Part shown: piece after piece, positions 49,863-58,491 of the stretch | Layout of the letters: each line of letters opens with the position of its first letter | Numbering within the stretch: position 1 is the stretch's first letter | Assembly: GCF_943192995.1 (NCBI RefSeq) | Contig: NZ_CALPCP010000011.1 | Location: forward strand, 1 to 64,000 | Length of the DNA stretch: 64,000 nt | Source: Flintibacter muris | Lineage (GTDB): Bacteria > Bacillota > Clostridia > Oscillospirales > Oscillospiraceae | Reading direction: 5' to 3' | Notes under the pieces: model-generated | Database searches by the model: none | Told to the model about the DNA's origin: nothing | What the model saw: the letters and a program-made list of their open reading frames with translations, nothing else | Program-made: the position numbers and the translations under genes

Positions 49863-50708
49863 TTAATGCTTCTGGAAGAAGGCCACGGCAATGGCGCCTG
49901 GGCCCACGTGGGTGCCGATGGTGCCGCCTACGGTGCCCAGGGGGAGACGGTCGGCGTGATTCGTCCAAAGGGCGGCGCTGTCGGTGATGTACTTTTGCAG
50001 CAGGCTGTCATCCAGGCCGGCGTAGCCCAGCTTGTAGGGGCGGGAAAAGTCCACGCCGCCTGTCTTTTGAATCTCCTGTACCAGCAGGTTGTTGCCGTTT
50101 TTGGAGCCCCGGGCCTTGCCCAGCACCACCACCTCGCCCTCCTGAACGGCCACCACCGGCTTGATGGCCAGCAGTCCGCCCACCAGAGCCACCGAGGCGG
50201 ACACCCGGCCGCCCCGCTTCAGGTACTCCAGGGTGTCCAGCAGGGCCACCAGGCGGATGTCGGTTTTTTCCTCCTCCAGCCGGGCGGCTATGGAGGAGGC
50301 ATCCAGCCCGGCGTCCATCAGCTCCAGCGCCCGCTCCACCAAAATCAGCTCCCCAATGGTGGCGTTGGCGCTGTCCACCACAAACACCTTGCCGGGGAAC
50401 TCCTCCGCCGCAATGCAGGCGCTCTGATAGGTACCTGACAGCCTGGCGGACAGCACCACAGCTACCACCGTCTCCCCGGCCTCCACAGCGGCGCGGAAGG
50501 CCTCCTCAAACCGGGCGGGGGAGATCTGGCTGGTGGTGGGCAGGTCGTCCCCCTCGATCAGCTTCTCGTAGAACTGGTGGTGGGTCAGGTCCACGCCGTC
50601 ACGGTAGGTCTCCTCCCCAAAGGTGACCTCCATAGGCAGAACGGTTACCTCAGGCCGGTGAGGGGGCAGCAGGTCGCTGGCGGAATCGGTGATTACTCTA
50701 ACCTTCAT
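49863..50708 (-). CDS. DegV family fatty-acid-binding protein
   Basis: A 281-residue DegV/FakB-type protein. VRVITDSASDLLPP is the conserved start. TSQISPARFEEAFRAAVEAG, LSARLSGTYQSACIAA, SANATIGELILVERALELM and RGGRVSASVALVGGLLAIKP are family motifs. Such proteins bind a fatty acid for phosphorylation by FakA. No fakA is nearby. It is 9 bp downstream of the MATE gene on the same strand, so they are probably cotranscribed. Confidence 0.94.
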   Translation of the reverse strand: MKVRVITDSASDLLPPHRPEVTVLPMEVTFGEETYRDGVDLTHHQFYEKLIEGDDLPTTSQISPARFEEAFRAAVEAGETVVAVVLSARLSGTYQSACIAAEEFPGKVFVVDSANATIGELILVERALELMDAGLDASSIAARLEEEKTDIRLVALLDTLEYLKRGGRVSASVALVGGLLAIKPVVAVQEGEVVVLGKARGSKNGNNLLVQEIQKTGGVDFSRPYKLGYAGLDDSLLQKYITDSAALWTNHADRLPLGTVGGTIGTHVGPGAIAVAFFQKH

Positions 50709-50717
50709 GTTTTTTCC

Positions 50718-52064
50718 TCATTTCTCCATGCTCTCTCGCAAGGTTGGTCGATTGTACCATGGCTCCTTGCGAAATACAAGGGCAAAAATGACGAAGAATG
50801 CGGTTATGGCGTCGGCGGCGGACTGGCAGGGCCACAGGGCCTCCCGGCCCAGCAGAGGGGGCAGGGCCAGCAGCAGCGCCGGGGGCAGAATGACGCTGCG
50901 CAGCAGCGAGACGGCCAGCGCCTGTTCGGTGCGGCGGGTGGCCTGCCAGAAGGAGATCATCAAAATATTGAACCCGGTGAGGAAGAACCCGCAGAAGTAG
51001 GGGACCGACTGCTCCACAGCGAAGGCCACCAGCTCCGGGTCCTCCGGGGCAAAAAGGAGGAAAAACCAGCGGGAGCCGAAGAAGATCAGGGCGCAGCCGG
51101 CCAGTCCCACCCCCAGAAAGACTTTGGTGGAAAACCGCCGCATAGCCAGCCCCCGGTCCCGCTCCCCGGTGGCCATAAAGCGGCTGAACACCGGCTGGAG
51201 GCCCTCCGCCATCCCCAAAAACAGGGTGAGGATGATGAGCATCAGATACCCGATTACCAGGTAGGCGGCCAGCCCCAGCTCTCCATAGCCGCATTGGGCG
51301 ATGGCCAGGTTGTACAGAAATGTGACAATGCCAATGGAGAACTCCATGATAAAGGAGGGCACGCCGCACACCAGAATGTCCCTGCCGTCAGCCAGCCTGG
51401 GTCGGAAGGGGGCGAAATACAGCGCCCCCCGCTTCCGAAGAAAATGGGGCAGAAGGAGAAGCACACTGAACACAGGCCCCAGGGCGGTGGCCAGGGCAGC
51501 GCCCCGAATGCCCATGTTCAGGGGGTACATGAAGAGGTAGTCCAGCACAATGTTAGACCCCGCCCCCAGAATCATGGCAGTCATGGCCAGCTTGGGGCGG
51601 CCATCATTCCGGGCCATCCCTCCCAGCAGAAAGCTGAACAGCTGAAAGGGAGCGAAGGTGACAATAAACCACAGGTAGCCGGCGGCCGGTTCCAGAATCT
51701 CCGGGGTAGCTCCCAGCAGCCGGGCCAGAGGGATCAAAAACAGGTTTCCCAGCACCGCCGTCAGCACTCCGGCCAGCCCCAGCATCCAGACTGCGGTGTT
51801 GAACAGCTTCCGGGCACCCGCCCGGTCCTCCGACCCCAGGCGGGCGGCAATCAGCACCCCCGCCCCTGAGCCGGCGGCGATAGCCACCGAAATCAAAATC
51901 TCGATCAGCGGCACCGCCACAGCGGCGGCGGCCATGGCCTCCCGCCCCAGGCGGTTGCCGATAAAGATGCCGTCCACAATGGTATAAACCGAGTTGAACA
52001 GCAGCCCGATCATCTGGGGGACGGCAAAGCGGAAGAACAGCGCAGGGGGCTTGCCCTCATACAT
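50718..52064 (-). CDS. MATE family transporter behind a riboswitch-like leader
   Basis: A 448-residue MATE protein. ALFFRFAVPQMIGLLFNSVY, VDGIFIGNRLGREAMAAAAV and GSGAGVLIAARLGSEDRAGA are the first-bundle marks. Its repeat in the second bundle is CGVPSFIMEFSIGIVTFLYN. The ATG at 52064 follows GGAGG by 9 nt. A structured leader with a terminator lies between its start and 52165; if that is a guanidine-IV (mepA) element, the transporter would be a guanidine exporter. Membrane topology is typical, with twelve helices. Confidence 0.9.
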   Translation of the reverse strand: MYEGKPPALFFRFAVPQMIGLLFNSVYTIVDGIFIGNRLGREAMAAAAVAVPLIEILISVAIAAGSGAGVLIAARLGSEDRAGARKLFNTAVWMLGLAGVLTAVLGNLFLIPLARLLGATPEILEPAAGYLWFIVTFAPFQLFSFLLGGMARNDGRPKLAMTAMILGAGSNIVLDYLFMYPLNMGIRGAALATALGPVFSVLLLLPHFLRKRGALYFAPFRPRLADGRDILVCGVPSFIMEFSIGIVTFLYNLAIAQCGYGELGLAAYLVIGYLMLIILTLFLGMAEGLQPVFSRFMATGERDRGLAMRRFSTKVFLGVGLAGCALIFFGSRWFFLLFAPEDPELVAFAVEQSVPYFCGFFLTGFNILMISFWQATRRTEQALAVSLLRSVILPPALLLALPPLLGREALWPCQSAADAITAFFVIFALVFRKEPWYNRPTLRESMEK

Positions 52065-52081
52065 GGAAAAAACCTCCAAAC

Positions 52082-52165
52082 AAAAAAATAAAACGCCCCC
52101 GACCGCTCCTTCTACGGCCTATAGAGCGGCAAAGACGTTAACCAGGTTACCCGGCGGTAACATAT
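52082..52165 (-). promoter_or_regulatory. Structured leader, candidate guanidine-IV (mepA) riboswitch
   Basis: Read on the minus strand: hairpin 1 is GTTACC/GGTAAC (52146-52161) with a GCCG loop. A second stem is CCGCTC/GAGCGG (52103-52108 with 52124-52129) with a loop carrying GGCC. It is extended by AACGTC/GGCGTT (52134-52139 with 52092-52097), followed by TTTTATTTTTTTG, which is an intrinsic terminator. The two loops can pair (GCC with GGC), as in the kissing loops of guanidine-IV elements. The family call comes from memory of the layout and from the MATE gene downstream. Confidence 0.5.
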
Positions 52166-52226
52166 TTATTTTTTCCAGCATACCAGAGTTTTGCAGAGAT
52201 GTCAAGCCCCCCGTGGCCAGCGGCAC

Positions 52227-52352
52227 GGAAATCAATTTTCAGAACATTCCGCCATATTTGTAGGGCGGGACGACCCGGCCCGCCGCCGGTTAGCAACTGT
52301 TGCCAACGGCGCGCCGGGGCCGTCGCGCCCTACGGCGCCAAAATTGATTTCC
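52227..52352. repeat. Family B repeat, copy 3 (best preserved)
   Basis: 126 bp bounded by exact 13-bp inverted repeats GGAAATCAATTTT (52227-52239) and AAAATTGATTTCC (52340-52352). Inside are ATATTTGTAGGGCGGGACGA, then GCGCGCCGGGGCCGTC. It resembles a miniature inverted-repeat transposable element without a transposase. Confidence 0.85.
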
Positions 52353-52421
52353 CCAGACCCAACGGCCATGAGGGGCTTGACGTATCGTCAAAGCTATGTT
52401 TTTTCCAGTGCGCTGCCCCTA

Positions 52422-52643
52422 TCAAGCCATCTTGGCGACCAGCTTTTGGAAGGAGCGGGGAGCGACGCTGTCCTCCACCACTACGTGGGCCTTCCTGCCG
52501 ATCAGAGCGAACAGCCCCAGCAGAGAGCGGGCGTCCAGCATCATGCTGCCGGAACTCAGCCAGACCTCATAGGGTGTTTCACAGGCCAGCCTGTTGATCT
52601 TCTCAATCTGCTCCTGGCTCTTGATGTCAATCTCTTTAATCAT
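52422..52643 (-). CDS. HPr-like protein without the phosphorylated histidine
   Basis: A 73-residue protein with the HPr fold: IKEIDIKSQEQIEKINRLAC at the start, then SSGSMMLDARSLLGLFALIG, the typical HPr core, and KAHVVVEDSVAPRSFQKLVA. The position of the active His (about residue 15) is not histidine, so it cannot carry a phosphoryl group from enzyme I. It may be a regulatory relative or bind something else. AAGGAGG precedes the ATG. The promoter at 52710-52739 serves it. Confidence 0.85.
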   Translation of the reverse strand: MIKEIDIKSQEQIEKINRLACETPYEVWLSSGSMMLDARSLLGLFALIGRKAHVVVEDSVAPRSFQKLVAKMA

Positions 52644-52899
52644 TGCAAAGACCTCCTTGCATTCAATTCAAACCGTTTTGTGATGCCGCTTCCCTCAGCG
52701 GCTGCCCGTATTGTAGCAGGGCGGGGCGGCTTGCGTCAAGGATCGTTTTGTTGAATTCGCATAATTTTATAATATATTTTTATGCAATATATACAATCAT
52801 GGGCGTTGAACAGGGTATCCGCAAAAACACCTGTCCTTGTTGTGGGGACTATTCACACAAAGAGAGGAGAAAATACCGCCCGGTTCTTCGCTTTCGCCA
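52644..52899. other. Divergent region between HPr-like and serC genes
   Basis: Contains a minus-strand promoter (52710-52739) and a stem CCGCT...AGCGG before the HPr-like start. The rest is AT-rich with a short unlikely open frame (52801-52899). Nothing else was recognised. Confidence 0.5.
52710..52739 (-). promoter_or_regulatory. Probable promoter of the HPr-like gene
   Basis: On the minus strand TTGACG, 18 bp, TACAAT, about 67 bp before the start codon. Confidence 0.6.
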
Positions 52900-52928
52900 T
52901 TGACACCACATTTTTCCCGGACTATAAT
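52900..52928 (+). promoter_or_regulatory. SigA-type promoter of serC
   Basis: TTGACA, 17 bp, TATAAT: both boxes are perfect. It lies 61 bp before the serC ATG. GTACACCAGTGTGTAC (52940-52955) just after it is a near-perfect dyad and may be an operator. Confidence 0.85.
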
Positions 52929-52989
52929 TGAAAATTACCGTACACCAGTGTGTACAATCACATTTTCTGTACAGAAAGGGGCTCTTCTC

Positions 52990-54075
52990 ATGAGCGATTC
53001 CCGCGTCTACAATTTTGCCGCCGGTCCCTCCGTACTCCCGCTGTCCGTGCTGGAGCGGGCCGGATTGGAGATTACCAACTATCGAGGCTCCGGTATGTCC
53101 GTGATGGAGATGAGCCACCGGTCTAAGGTCTTTATGGACATTTTCCAGGACACACGGGACAAGCTGCGCCGGCTGATGAACGTCCCTGAGGGATACCACA
53201 TTCTCTTTCTCCAGACGGGAGCTTCCGGCCAGTTTTCCATGATCCCCCTGAACCTGATCAGCAAGACGGGAAAGGCGGACTACGCCGTCACCGGCAACTT
53301 CTCCGGCCTGGCCTGTAAAGAGGCGAAAAAGTACGGGGACATCTCCACCGCCTGCGACACCTCCGACCGGAACCACAGCTACATCCCCCGGCAGGAGGAG
53401 CTGAAGCTGAACCTGGACGCCAGCTACTTCTACTACTGCGCCAACAACACCATCTATGGCACCGAGTGGGACTACATTCCTGAGACCGGGGATGTGACCC
53501 TGGTATGCGATATGTCCTCTGACATTCTGACTATGCCGGTGGATGTGTCCAGGTTTGGCATCATTTACGCCGGGGCCCAGAAAAACCTGGCCCCCGCCGG
53601 GCTGACTGTGGTGATTATCAAGGACGGCCTCCAGGGCCATGAGCTGCCATATACCCCCTTGATGATGAATTACAAGACCATGATCGACAAGGATTCCATG
53701 TACAACACCCCTCCCTGCTGGTGCGTCTACATGCTGGGGCTGATGCTGGACTGGGTGGAGGAGAACGGCGGCCCTGAGGGTATGGAGAAGCTGAAACAGC
53801 AGCGCTCCGGAATGCTCTACGATACGCTGGACTCCTCCCGGCTGTTCACCTGCCACGCGGAGCAGGGCTCCCGCTCCGGAATGAATGTCACCTTCCGCAC
53901 CGCCAGCGAGGAGCTGGACGCCAAGTTCGTCCGGGAGGCCACGGAAGCCGGGTTTGTCAACCTGAAGGGCCACCGGATGACTGGCGGGATGCGGGCCTCC
54001 ATCTACAACGCCATGCCGGTGGAGGCGGTGGAAAAGCTGTGCGACTTTATCCGGGCCTTCGAGAAGGCGAACTAA
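52990..54075 (+). CDS. serC: Phosphoserine transaminase
   Basis: A 361-residue PLP-dependent aminotransferase of serine synthesis, converting 3-phosphohydroxypyruvate to phosphoserine. Motifs are YNFAAGPSVLPLSVLERAG, MEMSHRSKVF, FLQTGASGQFSM and the cofactor lysine in YAGAQKNLAPAGLTVV. The C-terminus has LKGHRMTGGMRASIYNAMP. The ATG at 52990 is preceded by GAAAGGGG. Its partner serA lies three genes downstream. No serB is present in the window. Confidence 0.96.
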   Translation: MSDSRVYNFAAGPSVLPLSVLERAGLEITNYRGSGMSVMEMSHRSKVFMDIFQDTRDKLRRLMNVPEGYHILFLQTGASGQFSMIPLNLISKTGKADYAVTGNFSGLACKEAKKYGDISTACDTSDRNHSYIPRQEELKLNLDASYFYYCANNTIYGTEWDYIPETGDVTLVCDMSSDILTMPVDVSRFGIIYAGAQKNLAPAGLTVVIIKDGLQGHELPYTPLMMNYKTMIDKDSMYNTPPCWCVYMLGLMLDWVEENGGPEGMEKLKQQRSGMLYDTLDSSRLFTCHAEQGSRSGMNVTFRTASEELDAKFVREATEAGFVNLKGHRMTGGMRASIYNAMPVEAVEKLCDFIRAFEKAN

Positions 54076-54079
54076 CCCA

Positions 54080-54108
54080 TTGACAAAGTAGGGAATTCGC
54101 CGTATACT
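54080..54108 (+). promoter_or_regulatory. SigA-type promoter of the ECF transporter gene
   Basis: TTGACA, 17 bp, TATACT, right after the serC stop codon and 33 bp before the next ATG. Confidence 0.8.
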
Positions 54109-54140
54109 TCTCTCACCAACCAAATAGAGGAGGAGTTCTT

Positions 54141-54650
54141 ATGCTTCAAAAGGATAAAATCCATCTGCTCACCATCACCGCGCTGTTTGCTGCGGCCATC
54201 GCCGTGATGACCGCCTACATGCTCCACATCCCCATCCCCACCGGGGGCTACATCCATCTGGGCGACGCGCTCATCTATCTGGCCGCCTGCCTGCTGCCCC
54301 TCCCCTATGCGGCGGCCGCCGCCGCTGTCGGCGCGGGGCTGGCCGACCTGCTCACCGCCCCCATGTGGGTACTGCCCACCCTGGTTATCAAGGCGGTTTT
54401 GGTGCTGTTCTTTACCAGCAAAGGCGAGCGGCTGCTGTGCCGCCGGAACCTGGCCGCGGTGGTAATTGCCGGACTGTTCTCCCCCACCGCCTACGCCCTG
54501 GCCGGCTGCGCCATGGCCGGGACCATGGCCGCCTTTGTCCCCCAGTTCCTGGGCACTCTGGTCCAGGGGATTGGCAGCGGAGCCCTCTTTATTGTCATTG
54601 CCCCCGCTCTGGATGGGGTAAAGCTCAAGGAGCGGATGATTACTTTCTAA
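54141..54650 (+). CDS. ECF transporter S component (vitamin-uptake type)
   Basis: A 169-residue membrane protein with five or six helices. LTITALFAAAIAVMTAYMLHIPIPTG carries the first part, then GYIHLGDALIYLAACLLPLP, and GAGLADLLTAPMWVLPTLVI is the core motif. The fold is of the ECF-S (RibU/ThiT-like) type. The substrate is not evident, since no riboswitch precedes it. It would use a shared EcfA-EcfT module encoded elsewhere. AGGAGGAG precedes the ATG. Confidence 0.85.
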   Translation: MLQKDKIHLLTITALFAAAIAVMTAYMLHIPIPTGGYIHLGDALIYLAACLLPLPYAAAAAAVGAGLADLLTAPMWVLPTLVIKAVLVLFFTSKGERLLCRRNLAAVVIAGLFSPTAYALAGCAMAGTMAAFVPQFLGTLVQGIGSGALFIVIAPALDGVKLKERMITF

Positions 54651-54664
54651 AAGGAGACGCCACA

Positions 54665-55513
54665 ATGACTGACACTGAACTGGCTCTGGAGATCTGTGGA
54701 GAAATCCGCGCCGCCTGCAAAAAGATATGTCTCCCCTATACCCTGGAGGTGGGCGAACCCGGTATCGCTGACAGCAAGGTGGGGGGCATGCCTTATCTGT
54801 CCAGGGGCGAGGCCTGGCCGGTATGCAGCTATGGCGACCCCATGAGCTTTCTGGCCCAGATTGATTGTACACAGCTGAAAGGCCTGCCCGACTTCCCCCA
54901 CGCCGGCCTGCTGCAATTCTTTGTCGGGACGGATGATGTGTACGGCGCGGATTTTGACGACCAGATTGCCCAGCTGGGCTTTCAGATTATCTACCGGGAG
55001 ACGGTGGACCCCACCGTCACGGCGGAGAGCGTTGCCGTTCCCCGGCCCTCTGACGGCAAGGAGTGCTACACCCCTTTGGGGGACCAGCCCTGCCGGATTG
55101 TCTTCGGTCCGGTGCAGAATCAGGACATCCCGGACGGCGACTGCCGGTTTGAAAAGCTGTTCCTGCAGCGCTGGAATCAGCTCAGACCGGAAAAGCCTAT
55201 CCGCTCCATCTGGGACTTCTACGGCCTGTTTCCTAAGGAGGAGCGGGATTACGATATCTTCACTCTGGACCCGGCCAACGCTGCCGGCCACCAGCTGGAC
55301 GGCTACCCCTTTTTTACCCAGGCCGACCCCCGGAGTGAGGACAACGAATATGAGGAATTTGACACCCTCCTGTTTCAGCTGGACAGCGAGATGCGGGACC
55401 GGAAAGATCTGGTCTGCTGGGGCGACTGCGGGGTGGGCAATTTCTTCATCAACCGGGAGGCACTGAAGCGCCGGGATTTCTCCCGGGTGCTGTACAACTG
55501 GGACTGCGGCTGA
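54665..55513 (+). CDS. YwqG/DUF1963 family protein
   Basis: A 282-residue cytoplasmic protein of the YwqG (DUF1963) family. DSKVGGMPYLSRGEAWPV, PMSFLAQIDCTQLKGLPDFP, GLLQFFVGTDDVYG and KRRDFSRVLYNWDCG at the end are the family marks. Function is unknown. AAAGGAG precedes the ATG. It lies between the ECF gene and serA in what is probably one transcription unit. Confidence 0.9.
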   Translation: MTDTELALEICGEIRAACKKICLPYTLEVGEPGIADSKVGGMPYLSRGEAWPVCSYGDPMSFLAQIDCTQLKGLPDFPHAGLLQFFVGTDDVYGADFDDQIAQLGFQIIYRETVDPTVTAESVAVPRPSDGKECYTPLGDQPCRIVFGPVQNQDIPDGDCRFEKLFLQRWNQLRPEKPIRSIWDFYGLFPKEERDYDIFTLDPANAAGHQLDGYPFFTQADPRSEDNEYEEFDTLLFQLDSEMRDRKDLVCWGDCGVGNFFINREALKRRDFSRVLYNWDCG

Positions 55514-55556
55514 ACAGATGTCCCCGCAAGATCAACAAAAGTTTGAGGTAATAGGT

Positions 55557-56729
55557 ATGTACCGTATCAAAACACTGAACAAAATCTCCTCCGTGGGCCT
55601 GGACCGGCTGGACCGGGACCGGTTCCAGGTGGGGAGCGAGGTGGAGGAGGAGGACGGCATTCTGGTCCGCTCCGCCCCCATGCACGACTATGTATTCCCC
55701 AACTCTCTCCGGGCGGTGGCCCGGGCGGGGGCGGGCACCAACAATATACCCATTGACCGCTGCTCTGAAAATGGCATTGTGGTCTTCAACACCCCCGGCG
55801 CCAACGCCAACGCGGTAAAGGAACTGGTCATTGCCGCCATGCTGGTGGCCTCCCGGGACATACTGGGGGGGGCCGACTGGGTGCAGGAGCAGGCCCACAC
55901 CCCCAAGGTGGACGTGGCCGCCGCCGTGGAGAAGGGCAAGTCCGCCTTTGCCGGACCGGAGCTGTACCGCAAGACTCTGGGTGTCATTGGCCTGGGGGCC
56001 ATTGGGGCCCTGGTGTGCAATATCGCCCTGGATCTGGGGATGGACGTGTACGGCTATGACCCCTTCCTGTCGGTGGACGCCGCCCTGCGGCTGGACCGCC
56101 ATGTCCATGTGGTAAAGGATGTGACCGAGCTGTACCGGGTGTCTGACTATGTCACCCTCCACATCCCCTACACCAGCGCCACCAAGGATTTTATCAACGC
56201 CGAGGCCATTTCCAGGATGAAAGGGCAGGTGCGGGTGCTCAACCTGGCCCGGGGCGGGCTTGTGGATAATGATGACATGATTGCCGCCCTGGAGTCGGGA
56301 CGGGTGGCCAAATATGTCACCGACTTCCCGGATGAGCAGATTGCCACCGTAAAAAATGTCATTGCTCTGCCCCACCTGGGGGCCTCCACCCCGGAGAGCG
56401 AGGAGAACTGCGCCGTCATGGCCGCCCGGCAGCTCCAGGACTACCTGCTCAACGGCAATATCACCAACTCCGTTAATCTGCCCAACGTGTCCCAGGAGTG
56501 GAGCGGCATTGCCCGCATCTGCCTGATCCATAAAAACGTCCCCGCTATGCTGACCCAGATCATGACCACCCTGTCCGACGACCACATCAATGTGGAGAAT
56601 ATGACCAACAAGTCAAAGAAGGACTACGCCTACACCATGGTGGACGTAAATACCCGCCTCACTGAGGAGGCTGTGGAGGAGCTGCGGGCCATCCCCAACA
56701 TGATAAGGGTGCGGGTGCTGAATCATTAA
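55557..56729 (+). CDS. serA: D-3-phosphoglycerate dehydrogenase
   Basis: A 390-residue dehydrogenase that starts serine synthesis. The Rossmann motif is GVIGLGAIGALV. The substrate and catalytic residues lie in GAGTNNIPID, NLARGGLVDNDDM and ALPHLGASTPESEENCAVMA. A C-terminal ACT-like domain (VPAMLTQIMTTLSDDHINVE, MVDVNTRLTEEAVEELRAI) would bind serine as feedback inhibitor. The ATG at 55557 follows GAGGTAATAG. It is separated from serC by two unrelated genes. Confidence 0.94.
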   Translation: MYRIKTLNKISSVGLDRLDRDRFQVGSEVEEEDGILVRSAPMHDYVFPNSLRAVARAGAGTNNIPIDRCSENGIVVFNTPGANANAVKELVIAAMLVASRDILGGADWVQEQAHTPKVDVAAAVEKGKSAFAGPELYRKTLGVIGLGAIGALVCNIALDLGMDVYGYDPFLSVDAALRLDRHVHVVKDVTELYRVSDYVTLHIPYTSATKDFINAEAISRMKGQVRVLNLARGGLVDNDDMIAALESGRVAKYVTDFPDEQIATVKNVIALPHLGASTPESEENCAVMAARQLQDYLLNGNITNSVNLPNVSQEWSGIARICLIHKNVPAMLTQIMTTLSDDHINVENMTNKSKKDYAYTMVDVNTRLTEEAVEELRAIPNMIRVRVLNH

Positions 56730-56741
56730 AGGAGTGTTCCC

Positions 56742-57500
56742 ATGATATTCATTTCCTGGAACGTAAACGGCCTGCGGGCCTGCATGAAAAAGGGGTTTTT
56801 GGACTTTTATCAGGGGCAAAAGCCCGATTTTCTCTGTCTTCAGGAGACGAAGATGGAGCGGGGTCAGGCGGACGTCCCCCTGGGGGAGGGGGTGCTGGAG
56901 TTCTGGAACTCCGCCGAGAAGAAGGGCTACTCCGGCACCGCTGTCTTCACCCCCCACCAGCCCATCGCCGAGGCCTACGGCATGGACCTGGACCGGCACG
57001 ACCACGAGGGGCGGCTCATCACGCTGGAGTATGAGAAGTTCTACCTGGTGTGCTGCTACACCCCCAACGCCCAGGACGGTCTGAAGCGGATCGACTACCG
57101 CATGGAGTGGGAGGAGGATCTGCGCGGCTACCTCATGTCCCTGGACAAGACCAAGCCGGTGATTTACTGCGGCGATTTGAACGTGGCCCATGAGGAGATC
57201 GACCTGAAAAACCCAAAAACCAACCGGGGCAACGCCGGCTTCTCCGACCAGGAGCGGGAGAAGATGACCGCCCTCCTGTCCTCCGGCTTTACCGACACCT
57301 TCCGATGGCTCTACCCCGACCGGGAGGGGGCCTACTCCTGGTGGTCCTACCGCTTCCACGCCCGGCAGAACAACGCGGGGTGGCGCATTGACTACTTTAT
57401 CGTCTCCGACCGCCTGCGTGACAAAATTCTCCGGGCAGAGATCCTCTCTGACGTGGAGGGCAGCGACCACTGCCCTGTATTGTTAGAGCTGGATATTTGA
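56742..57500 (+). CDS. xth: Exodeoxyribonuclease III (AP endonuclease)
   Basis: A 252-residue ExoIII/APE1-type enzyme of base-excision repair. Motifs are ISWNVNGLRACMKKG, LCLQETKMERGQ (metal Glu), YCGDLNVAHEEIDLKNPKTN, GWRIDYFIVS and SDHCPVLLEL with the catalytic His. It cuts DNA at abasic sites. The length is typical. It begins 12 bp after serA with AAAGGAG. Confidence 0.95.
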   Translation: MIFISWNVNGLRACMKKGFLDFYQGQKPDFLCLQETKMERGQADVPLGEGVLEFWNSAEKKGYSGTAVFTPHQPIAEAYGMDLDRHDHEGRLITLEYEKFYLVCCYTPNAQDGLKRIDYRMEWEEDLRGYLMSLDKTKPVIYCGDLNVAHEEIDLKNPKTNRGNAGFSDQEREKMTALLSSGFTDTFRWLYPDREGAYSWWSYRFHARQNNAGWRIDYFIVSDRLRDKILRAEILSDVEGSDHCPVLLELDI

Positions 57501-57518
57501 CTTACCTCAGATTGTCAA

Positions 57519-57595
57519 AAAGCCTCCCTCAAAGAGGGGGCCTGAGAGGACGAAGAACTTAGTCTCAGGCAAGGGCAAAGCCCTTGCCCTACATG
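57519..57595. repeat. Fragment of family A repeat plus small palindrome
   Basis: AAAAAGCCTCCCTCAAAGAG and GGGCAAAGCCCTTGCCC. It is in the gap between the exonuclease and metF genes. Confidence 0.6.
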
Positions 57596-57614
57596 ACAGA
57601 AAGAAGCGATTATC

Positions 57615-58484
57615 ATGAAATTGTGCCAGTTATTCGGCCAGGGCCGGACCGTTTTCTCCTGCGAGGTGTTCCCGCCCAAAAAGACCGCCCCGGTGGACAG
57701 CATCTACCAGACGCTGGACGGCCTGAAAGACATCCGCTTTGACTTTATCAGCGTCACCTACGGGGCAGGCGGCTCCAGCAATGTGAACCAGAGCACCAGC
57801 GAGATCGCCGCCCTGATTGAAAACAAGTACCACATCCCCGCCATGGCCCACCTGACCTGCGTGGCCGCCGGGCGGGAGGACGCCGACCGCATTTTGGCCG
57901 AATTGAAGAAAGCCGGGGTGGAGAACGTCCTGGCCCTGCGGGGGGACGTAAACCCGGACTATCTCCCCAAAACCGACTTCAAGTATGCCAGCGAGCTGGT
58001 GGCTTACATCCGGGAGAAGGGGGACTTTGGCATCTCCGCTGCCTGCTACCCCGAGGGCCACTTTGAAAGCCCCGACCTGGTCAGTGACATCCGCCACCTG
58101 AAAGAGAAGGTGGACGCCGGCGCCCAGCATCTGGTCAGCCAGCTGTTTTTTGACAACGACGACTTTTTCCGCTTTCTGGAGCGGGCCCGTATCGCGGGCA
58201 TCAACGTGCCTATTGAAGCGGGCATCATGCCCATCCAGTCCAAAAACTCCATCCAGCGGATGGTGACCATGTGCGGCGCCACTATCCCCAGCAAGCTTAC
58301 CCGCCTGCTGGCCAAGTACGGCGACCACCCCGAGGCCCTGCGGGAAGCCAGCATTGCCTACGCCATTGACCAGATCTCTGACCTGATCGCCGGCGGCGTG
58401 GACGGCATCCACCTGTACACCATGAACAACCCGGATACCGCCAAAGCTATCGCCAAGGCTATCTCCTCTATTCGAAAGGTATAA
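57615..58484 (+). CDS. metF: Methylenetetrahydrofolate reductase
   Basis: A 289-residue FAD enzyme reducing 5,10-methylene-THF to 5-methyl-THF. SCEVFPPKKTAPVDSIYQTL, FDFISVTYGAGGSSN, AHLTCVAAGREDADRILAEL, LALRGDVNPD and SQLFFDNDDFFRFLERARIA are family motifs. It serves methionine synthesis and, in some Clostridia, the methyl branch of the Wood-Ljungdahl path. Other pathway genes are not in the window. The ATG at 57615 is preceded by AAGAAGCGA. The nearby serA/serC genes feed one-carbon units. Confidence 0.95.
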   Translation: MKLCQLFGQGRTVFSCEVFPPKKTAPVDSIYQTLDGLKDIRFDFISVTYGAGGSSNVNQSTSEIAALIENKYHIPAMAHLTCVAAGREDADRILAELKKAGVENVLALRGDVNPDYLPKTDFKYASELVAYIREKGDFGISAACYPEGHFESPDLVSDIRHLKEKVDAGAQHLVSQLFFDNDDFFRFLERARIAGINVPIEAGIMPIQSKNSIQRMVTMCGATIPSKLTRLLAKYGDHPEALREASIAYAIDQISDLIAGGVDGIHLYTMNNPDTAKAIAKAISSIRKV

Positions 58485-58491
58485 GAAAATC

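Noticed and set aside
52801..52903. Short ORF MGVEQGIRKNTCPCCGDYSH before serC
   Set aside because: No ribosome-binding site. It overlaps the serC promoter and has no recognised family.
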